From Acanthococcus lagerstroemiae (taxonomy: Eukaryota; Arthropoda; Insecta; Hemiptera; Eriococcidae): a DNA stretch of 64,000 nucleotides. The notes under the pieces are model-generated. The model saw only the letters and a list, made by a program, of their open reading frames with translations, had not been told where the DNA came from and did not search any database. Numbering within the stretch: position 1 is the first letter of the stretch; every line of letters starts with the position of its first letter. The position numbers and the translations under genes are program-made. Shown piece by piece: positions 57,725 through 64,000 of the stretch. The stretch covers positions 228,213 through 292,212 of the forward strand of contig JAJSSI010000017.1 in the NCBI GenBank assembly GCA_031841125.1. Direction: 5' to 3'.

Positions 57725-60160
57725 AATGCTGGTATCGGCAGTGACGAGAAGACAATCGTCTCGGAAGGTGAATTTGTCGTCGCAAATTCCATTTTTTCTA
57801 GCGCGTCTATCGTTTTAGTCGCAATGTTTCTCTCCGACAACGATAATGAAAATGGCGACAGCGACGGGCACATGTCGTTATTGTCGATTATCGAGGTAGG
57901 TTCGACGGATGTCGAGTGGTGATTTTGAAAACACACCACCGATTGTGGCGACGATGATATCGCCGAATGTTCGGATACAAATGTATTCAAATTCTCGGAG
58001 GTCGGATAATAAAAAGAATCATCGTCGATCGAATTAGCATCTCGGGCATTTGTAAAATTTAAAAATTTATAGAGATCATCCGTGCAAGTAGTGGTAGTAG
58101 TTGTCGCGGTTGCGACAGGAGGAGTCTTCGTTATCGTGGTGGTAATATTAGAAGCGGCAATACTGGTTTCATAATTACCATCGAGATCATTTTGCCTATT
58201 TGTAATAATTGGTTCATAAATTTTTTTATTATCGTTATAGTTATTACCAATATTATTATTATTACTATTATTATTGTAATCTATATTATCGCGATTAAAA
58301 CAAGTATCGTCGTTATATTTATTATCACAGTTTTTATTCGATAAAACGGAAAATTCGCCGTTGAAAAAAATATCATCTAATTCTTTATCGAACGAGTACC
58401 GTTTATTATTATTATTGTTAAAATCACACGTAAAATCGAGTAAAATATCACTATTGGTTACCTCGACGACGGAATGATTACTAATTTCATTTACGTTCCT
58501 CGTTGCGTCTTCGATCGTTGACGATGATGATACCAGTGACGGCTTCGTCGTCAACGAGACTGTTTCGGTATTCGCCGCATTCTGTCGAATAAACTCTATC
58601 GAATTAGACGCAACCCACGGCGACGATGGCGGCAAATGCAATAATGGCGAAGTTGTCGTTGTCGTCGTCGTTGACATTGTTGTGGTAATCATAGTCGTTT
58701 CGAATTTGGACGACGATGATTTTTTAAACGACGACAACGACCATCGTTGCAATTCTTTTTGGTATTCCGGTGCACGTCGTCGTCGTGACTTTTTTTCTTG
58801 AGACTCGCGTTCCTCCAACCACTGCTCAAATTTTCGTTGCTGCTGCTGCTGTCGCCACTGGTCGTCGCAGTCTTTACGATATTCGTGTCGGGGATTTTCG
58901 TCAAAATTCCACAAATTGGCCGTTTGAAGTATCGGCGAAATAATCGACGATTGCGACGACGACGACGGAGGCAGAGTCGATGTCGACGTTGCTATTGCCG
59001 ACGACGATGATGGATAAAAAGAAAACGGCAACGGCACGATGTCCTCCACGGCATCGTCGCACGAAAGACCCGATAAATGAGAAAATTTCGGCAATGATGC
59101 GACACCGGTCCGAAAATCACCGTCAGCATCGTCGCCGTCATCTTAAACATTTCATCAATAAAAATATTTTAAAATAGAAACACGCAACGACGCGGTAATG
59201 TAGAAATTTTTTATACTTACAATTTACGATGATTCTAGCTGGTATTGTAGCCGCCGCCGCCGCCGTCGTCGTCGTTGTTGCCATTGTTTCCGGCGACGGC
59301 AATATTGATCGCGAAAATGATTCGGTTTCGATCGAATTTGTCATCATAGACGACGACGTAAAATTTTGAAACAATTTGTCCAGATTCGCGTATTGATTTT
59401 TTCGACTAGAAATGATCTCGTCGCCGGTAGTTGCGGTAATTTGATTCATCGCGATGTTACAATCATCATAATTATTATTCGAAATGCACTCACCACTAGA
59501 ATCACACTGTTGCAATTGCAAATGACTAAAATCAACCGTCTCGTATATTTTATTCGAATCCGTTATTGCATTTTTATCAATATCACGATCATCATTTGAT
59601 AACGTTCGATGCGGAAAATAATATGACGAATATCCCGTACATTCTCCAACATCCTGATTTTCTAATAACAATTTTTCATTAGATACGAAACGCCGTTCTT
59701 CCTGATACTGGTGGTTAGATAATACTTCCGGAAAAATAAATGAACTCTGCCCCGATAATACTGACGACGACGACAATTGCATGGGTAACGATAACGGTGG
59801 CCAATGGTCATTTCCTACTCTTCCGTTATTATTATCTAGTTGCAAACACTCGGATTGCATCGTCGTCGATTTATAGGTCGTGGTAAATGGATGCCGCGTA
59901 AATTCGTCGCATTTCGATTTTTTCGAATCGAACGATGTTGACAACGACGACGATATTAACGACTGTTGCACCCTCGCGATTGTATTCGCCATCGGCGTTG
60001 CCGTTATAGTTGCCGTAACCGCTGTTGATACGTCGTCGTTGAAAGACGGAAAATTTAAAAAATTGTCGTAATCGTTTATCGCGATCACCGACGATTCTGT
60101 AACTGAGAAATTGCCGTTTTCGACGTCGACGGCACTCGACTCATCGTCGACATTATTCAT
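56011..60160 (-). CDS. Three-exon gene, large unknown protein
   Basis: Exons are 60160-59221, 59141-56799 and 56726-56011. Their total of 3999 bases gives one frame of 1332 codons plus stop. Most of the product is Ser/Thr/Asn/Asp-rich and disordered. A basic stretch (KKSRRRRAPEYQKEL, early in exon 2), another near the end of exon 2 (KKVKK, KRKKR) and a helical C-terminal ~150 residues in exon 3 (LEKIILSLVYYVKNQKLTAIRTLQNAV...) stand out. Each exon read alone lacks a credible start or end: exons 2 and 3 have no ATG in place. Basic patches, acidic regions and splicing would fit a transcription regulator of the IE type, but that is only inference. Confidence 0.65.
56727..56798 (-). other. Predicted intron 2 of the three-exon gene (72 bases)
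   Basis: On the minus strand the donor is GTATGAACG (from 56798) and the acceptor is TTTGTTTTTGTAG (ending 56727). It is AT-rich, with in-frame stops inside. The exon 2 frame breaks after one codon base and exon 3 supplies two, keeping the frame. Confidence 0.8.
59142..59220 (-). other. Predicted intron 1 of the three-exon gene (79 bases)
   Basis: On the minus strand the donor is GTAAGTATA (from 59220), a near-perfect consensus. The acceptor is AAATGTTTAAG (ending 59142) with a weak pyrimidine tract. Splicing joins one codon base of exon 1 to two of exon 2 in frame. The donor is strong; the exact acceptor is less certain. Confidence 0.72.
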
Positions 60161-60360
60161 CGTCGATAGTACAAAAAAAAAAAATAAAATTCTTATCGGC
60201 GCGTGATAATACTCGATTATCAATAATTTTTGATTCTCGTCAACTCTATATCAGTATTTCTATCGTCGCGTATATCATCGACATTGACATTATCGTTGCC
60301 GATTGTGTCTTTTCCGTCGCACTCGATCACGCGCAAAAATCAATAATTAAAATAGAAAGT

Positions 60361-60675
60361 CGGCTCACCAAAAATGTCTTTCAATTTTGCGGTATTTTGT
60401 AAAAAATTGGCGACACTGAATCGGAAATTCGCGAAAGAAAAAAATTGTACTCTAGCGTGGTTTTCTTGGGTTTAAAACAGGTTATGGCGTAGTACGTTGC
60501 TCTGCTCTCACCCAATGCTGTGGTGTCTTATGTGGAATCAGTTGCGGTAAATCGATGAAAAAAAAAACACAACAATGAAAATCACGCTCTCGTGTGTCGA
60601 CTAGATGCTGCTTTGGTTGGAACTGCGTAAACATCGAGTCGGGATGCTGGAATATATTCGAAATATGGAGCGTGC
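60361..60675. other. Non-coding stretch of different base composition
   Basis: This region lacks the CGA/GAC/TCG triplets that dominate the rest of the window and is richer in TG, CT and GG steps, for example GCTCTGCTCTCACCCAATGC. It contains stops in all frames and no TATA/TCAGT pair. It lies between the three-exon gene and the PIF-6 candidate. It could be a non-coding RNA gene, a recent acquisition or a regulatory region. I see no tRNA cloverleaf. Confidence 0.4.
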
Positions 60676-60849
60676 TTGCGCATTTGTTTTTTCAAATTAT
60701 ACATTTTACGATCGCACGACGTGACAATAATAAAAGAGACGCGCGTGTTTGCGCCTACAATATATAGAACAAACGTCGATGTTGTTATTGTTATTATTTT
60801 TCATCTCGACGAAATAATAGAACCCGTTCGACGTCGCGCGCTGACGAGC

Positions 60850-61278
60850 ATGCAACTAACGCCGGAACAATTCGAACGCATAAGACCCGTTTTATGGGTA
60901 AAACAAGCGTCGCTCGACAACGACTCGAAATTATATTATCGACCGTCCGACGCGTTATCTCGAAAATTGGTAAATTTGGATTTTTTCAAATTCATCGTGG
61001 CCCCGTTGTTCGCTTCGCAGCACGCGCAAAGCGTCATAAATAACGTTTCCATCGACAACGACGAGTTCATCATCGACTCCGATCTCAAAGTTCACAGTGC
61101 CTCGGAATTATTGAAAAATATTTTTTACAACGCTCGAAATCGACCTATAACACCGATAGCCGTACCCGTGACCATAAATTTCGTTTACATCGTCTCGATA
61201 ATAATGTTCGGTTTATTGGTTGTTTTCAAATTATTGGTATTCGACAAACGGAAACTCGTCACCAATTACGCGATTTGA
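60850..61278 (+). CDS. Tail-anchored small protein, PIF-6 (Ac68) candidate
   Basis: From the ATG at 60850 this 142-residue protein has no cysteines, an ordered body (LVNLDFFKFIVAPLF, NNVSIDNDEFIIDSDLKVHS) and a single C-terminal membrane segment (about 108-131) followed by a short basic tail. That is the size and layout of PIF-6/Ac68 proteins of the oral-infectivity complex, and pif-1 lies 320 bases away. The match is one of architecture, so the name is tentative. The frame is open upstream to about 60676, but that part lacks a comparable context. Confidence 0.5.
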   Translation: MQLTPEQFERIRPVLWVKQASLDNDSKLYYRPSDALSRKLVNLDFFKFIVAPLFASQHAQSVINNVSIDNDEFIIDSDLKVHSASELLKNIFYNARNRPITPIAVPVTINFVYIVSIIMFGLLVVFKLLVFDKRKLVTNYAI

Positions 61279-61596
61279 AAAGGAAATTGTTTACCTTGTT
61301 TTCCCTTAGTGTTTGTTCAAACTGTTTTTTTTCTAAGATCCTCCTAGGTGGTGGTTAATACTTTGAAGAGACGCGCGCCGATACGAATCGAATCGAATAC
61401 TATGCGTTCGCACGATTCGACGCGGTCGTATAAAAATGAATAAAATCGCATCAATAAAAAAGGGATTACAAAAAAAACGCCAGAATTTACGCGCGCGATT
61501 AACGCAATATATTGCCGACAATGAAATGTGCGAGATAAAAAGATCATCCTCTTTTTTCCGGTCAATACCCTTTCGAGCGCGCGTGTCGAGAAATCA
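61279..61596. other. Intergenic region between the PIF-6 candidate and pif-1
   Basis: This 318-base convergent gap is A/T-rich around 61285-61335 and holds a TATAAAAATG near 61430. A plus-strand frame from 61436 is Lys/Arg-rich, but most of it overlaps the pif-1 3' end in antisense, so I do not call it a gene. No hairpin or repeat is obvious. Confidence 0.4.
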
Positions 61597-63186
61597 TTAT
61601 ATTTCGTCGTTTAGCGCTCTGTACGCTTTCCACGCGGATTCGTCGCGAAATTGCAACGGTCCGTTCGCGTCCGTGTCCTTCTCGAGCACCGCCACCGACG
61701 ACTTACGGGCCGAATACTGCATACCGTAAAATTTCACCTTTTCGTTGTATTTTTGCGCATCTTTGGGCCGCCACTCGACGCCGAAACCGGCGTCCGCGAA
61801 CAGACCGATGTACGCGTACGCCTCGTCCCAATTGCCGTAGCCCCACGGGCAACAATACTCGGACTTGGCTTTGGGCAATCGGCCGGTTGTCGTGTCGACC
61901 GAGGAGAACGGCTTCAAGTAGCAGTCGTACGTAAATATATTGTAATACGGGTGATCGCACGTGCCAATCACCGTTTTCGGCGTCAAACTCTGTCGCGGAA
62001 ACAACATACTGTTGAACGCGACCCCTACGTTGTATCCGATTTTTATTCTCTTGTAGTTGTTGCGAGTCGCGTCACCGCCCATCAGCCACGGCACACGCGC
62101 CTGTACGGCGACAATTTGCCGTTTCGCCAACACGTGATCGCTCACCCAAATTTTGCGATACTCCGAACTCGGTATGACGGCGTCGTACATGGCTATAGTG
62201 TCGATTTCGTACGTGTAGTCGGTGTTTTCCGAACGAGTTTTTTGCAACGCCGTCTCCTGCAGCAGATCCACCTTGACGGGTATGTGCTGCTCGTAGACGC
62301 ACGAATTCGACGCGTAATCGAAACGCGTCGAATTCAGATATTGACGCGCGTCGAGCAGCGAATAGTCGCAGGTCGAGCGTAAATATTGGACTTTCATGTT
62401 GTCGCGGATGGTTGGCGAGAACATGCTGATCGACATGAACACGGTGTCGCTGGGAAATTTCAGCAGACTCGTCCAACCTTTGTCGCCGAAACGCTCGTTC
62501 GCCTCGGTAATGGTGAGTTCGCGGCAAAACGGCGCGGTCTTTTCGTCGAGTCGCGACGATATTTCGCTCTCGTCGCACTTGCATCGAAGTTGCTCGAACG
62601 GCACGTTAATGTCGACGACGCCGCGATCGCCGCATATGCGCGCGGTCGTGCAATTACCGAGTAAATCGTCGTTGCCGACGTAGCCCTCTTTGCGACAACG
62701 ACAAATCATCAGGTACTCCTTGGAGGTGACGGACTTTGAGACGAGAACCGGATCACCGTGATAGGCGTTACAGCTGTCGTACACGCTGGCGATGGCTAAC
62801 GCGTAACCCTCGTTGGGTTTTTCGTTGGCCGGTATCACGTATTCCACATCGGAGCTCGTGTCGACGTATTTGAACTCGTCGTCGAAATGATGACAGCGCA
62901 CGTTGAGTTCGCGACAACCGTACAACGTGCTGTTGTCGTTGATGTCGCATTTCTGCAACGATTTGACGCTGCATTCGCGTTTATTGCTCGCTTCGAAATC
63001 ACGCGGAAAATCGTCGAATAAAATTTTGGTGGTAAACCGCGCTGGCCCGTCGTCCTCGTCGTCGTCGTCGCCGTATTTACGTTGTCCGCGCGTTAAAATT
63101 GATTTTTTATTTTCAATCATATACACCATTATGGCCGTACAGAGGAAGGCGACAAAAAGAAACAAAACGTCCAAGAAATAATACAT
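61597..63186 (-). CDS. pif-1: PIF-1, per os infectivity factor
   Basis: PIF-1 is a conserved component of the entry complex on occlusion-derived virions and acts in midgut binding and fusion. This 529-residue protein has the family's usual length (about 530). It has an N-terminal anchor (about 3-22), a short acidic segment, then a Cys-rich ectodomain with family-like blocks: YGCRELNVRCHHF, YLMICRCRKEGYVGND, TARICGDRGVVDI with LRCKCDE, CDYSLLDARQYLNSTRFDY, GTCDHPYYNIFTYDCYLKPF, and EYCCPWGYGNWDEAYAYIG near the end. Unlike most neighbours it has almost no low-complexity sequence, which fits strong constraint. It begins 76 bases from the divergent 63262 gene. Confidence 0.85.
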   Translation of the reverse strand: MYYFLDVLFLFVAFLCTAIMVYMIENKKSILTRGQRKYGDDDDEDDGPARFTTKILFDDFPRDFEASNKRECSVKSLQKCDINDNSTLYGCRELNVRCHHFDDEFKYVDTSSDVEYVIPANEKPNEGYALAIASVYDSCNAYHGDPVLVSKSVTSKEYLMICRCRKEGYVGNDDLLGNCTTARICGDRGVVDINVPFEQLRCKCDESEISSRLDEKTAPFCRELTITEANERFGDKGWTSLLKFPSDTVFMSISMFSPTIRDNMKVQYLRSTCDYSLLDARQYLNSTRFDYASNSCVYEQHIPVKVDLLQETALQKTRSENTDYTYEIDTIAMYDAVIPSSEYRKIWVSDHVLAKRQIVAVQARVPWLMGGDATRNNYKRIKIGYNVGVAFNSMLFPRQSLTPKTVIGTCDHPYYNIFTYDCYLKPFSSVDTTTGRLPKAKSEYCCPWGYGNWDEAYAYIGLFADAGFGVEWRPKDAQKYNEKVKFYGMQYSARKSSVAVLEKDTDANGPLQFRDESAWKAYRALNDEI

Positions 63187-63261
63187 TTCGATTTATTTTT
63201 CTTCCAATCCTTCAAAGTTCTACATTTGCGCAAACAGAAAAGATAGGATACGATATTTTCA

Positions 63262-63831
63262 ATGATGAAAATGGAACAATCGTCGTCGTCTACGTCGTTG
63301 TCGCGGCACGAAAAATCATCGTCGATAAATCGATCGTTGAATCCGTCAAACGTTTACGAGCACGTAATGTCGTTTGCGCATAAATTAAAAATCGCCGCGA
63401 ATAAAAACGATAAAATTGCTCGAAATAATGGTGGCGACGACAACGACACTACGGCGGCGCAAAAACAATATCGCACATCGACGGAACTACTGAATACGTT
63501 TAATAAACAGCAGCAGCAGCAACAACGTTATAAACGTAATGTCGGCATCGTGGAGGATGACGACGAAGAGGGTGTCACCGCAACATCGACGCCAAATACG
63601 AGCATAAAAGAAAAACTAAATAATTATAAAACGCAATTTATTACGAAATTACAAAACAATAAGGATAAAATTTATCCGTACGGCATGCTGGCTTTATCGT
63701 TGATCAGTTTAATTGTCTACATGTCGAGCGGATGCGACAGTAACGGACGCCGTTCGTTGACATTAAATTTTATCGTCGTTTTTATATTCATCATAATGGT
63801 CGTGTTTACGTTACTAACGTATCGAGCGTGA
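63262..63831 (+). CDS. Two-pass membrane protein
   Basis: This 189-residue protein has a Ser/Asn-rich hydrophilic N-terminus with a Gln run (near 83-88) and an acidic patch, a Lys/Gln/Asn helix (about 118-135) and two membrane segments at the C-terminus (about 139-157 and 168-187) separated by GCDSNGRRS. Sharing an upstream region with pif-1, it is a plausible envelope protein. I recognise no family. A run of nine or ten G follows its stop. Confidence 0.6.
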   Translation: MMKMEQSSSSTSLSRHEKSSSINRSLNPSNVYEHVMSFAHKLKIAANKNDKIARNNGGDDNDTTAAQKQYRTSTELLNTFNKQQQQQQRYKRNVGIVEDDDEEGVTATSTPNTSIKEKLNNYKTQFITKLQNNKDKIYPYGMLALSLISLIVYMSSGCDSNGRRSLTLNFIVVFIFIIMVVFTLLTYRA

Positions 63832-63851
63832 ATGATGGGGGGGGGGACACG

Positions 63852-63998
63852 TCAAACATTTTTTAGCGCGAAAGAAAAACATTCGTTAGATTTTATTTTA
63901 ATTTTCGCGTACGTCGATAAGGTCGAAATGTGTATCGTGTCGCCGGTATACGGTATCAAATTGTATTTATCGTATAAATCGCAATCGCGAATAAACGT
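63852..63998 (-). CDS. 3' end of an unknown gene, cut by the window edge
   Basis: A minus-strand frame enters from the right edge and runs 48 codons to a TGA at 63854-63852. The residues have natural composition (RDCDLYDKYNLIPYTGDTI, then STYAKIKIKSNECFSF) and no repeat. The other two minus frames contain stops here. No family is recognisable. Confidence 0.5.
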   Translation of the reverse strand, partial: TFIRDCDLYDKYNLIPYTGDTIHISTLSTYAKIKIKSNECFSFALKNV

Positions 63999-64000
63999 TA

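Noticed and set aside
60361..60675. tRNA or snRNA gene
   Set aside because: I could not find a cloverleaf, an Sm site flanked by stems or an A/B box pair.
61436..61729. 97-codon plus-strand frame beside pif-1 with a Lys/Arg-rich start
   Set aside because: Nearly half of it is antisense to the conserved pif-1 3' end, and no promoter motif other than an overlapping TATAAAA precedes it.

Overview
The window looks like part of the genome of a large double-stranded DNA virus of arthropods, closest to the nudivirus/baculovirus lineage (Naldaviricetes, Lefavirales). The marker genes I can recognise are an RNA-capping subunit of the viral RNA polymerase (LEF-4), the oral-infectivity envelope proteins PIF-1 and PIF-2 (with weaker candidates for PIF-6 and PIF-7), ODV-E66, a VLF-1/integrase-type tyrosine recombinase, an XPG/FEN-1-like nuclease, a P6.9-like Arg/Ser protein, a ribonucleotide reductase small chain, a deoxynucleoside-kinase-like protein and a lipase/esterase. 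Genes lie tightly packed on both strands, with no ribosomal or transfer RNA genes. Several genes carry an arthropod-style early promoter (TATA, then TCAGT about 30 bases on). The coding sequence is full of CGA/GAC/TCG/GAT triplet tracts, so most proteins carry long Asp, Asn, Ser or Thr runs and the opposite strand holds many false reading frames.

Layout. 1-4.6 kb: end of an unknown gene, a small two-pass membrane protein, lef-4 and an unknown gene. 4.6-10.3 kb: ODV-E66 and a divergent membrane protein ending in a PPxY motif. 10.4-13.6 kb: two paralogous genes flanking a long inverted repeat. 13.7-23.5 kb: a gene whose 3' end encodes the P6.9-like protein, then five unknown, mostly low-complexity genes. 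23.6-32.7 kb: PIF-2, the FEN-like nuclease, an unknown gene, the spliced ribonucleotide reductase gene and three unknown genes. 32.9-40.3 kb: a small membrane protein, a 55-residue PIF-7 candidate, the tyrosine recombinase, a BRO-like protein, a membrane-anchored GH18 chitinase and an unknown gene. 40.5-46.6 kb: a RING-finger protein and an apparently complete Fanzor (eukaryotic TnpB-like) transposon. 46.6-56 kb: a 38K candidate, the spliced kinase-like gene, an unknown gene, the esterase and a second BRO-like gene. 56-64 kb: a three-exon gene, a PIF-6 candidate, PIF-1, a two-pass membrane protein and the end of another gene.

Two things stand out. First, the Fanzor element has short terminal inverted repeats, a direct flanking repeat and at least six decayed relatives in the window. 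Its right end holds two conserved hairpins overlapping the nuclease stop codon, as expected for a guide-RNA scaffold. Its left end, including its early promoter, is visibly homologous to the promoter of the ribonucleotide reductase gene. Element ends also supply the stop codons of two neighbouring genes. Second, three genes are interrupted by short GT-AG introns (72-89 bases), all of which restore one continuous frame when removed; this is unusual for a virus of this lineage.

All functional names rest on motifs read by eye. No database search was run. Many of the low-complexity genes have no recognisable family.
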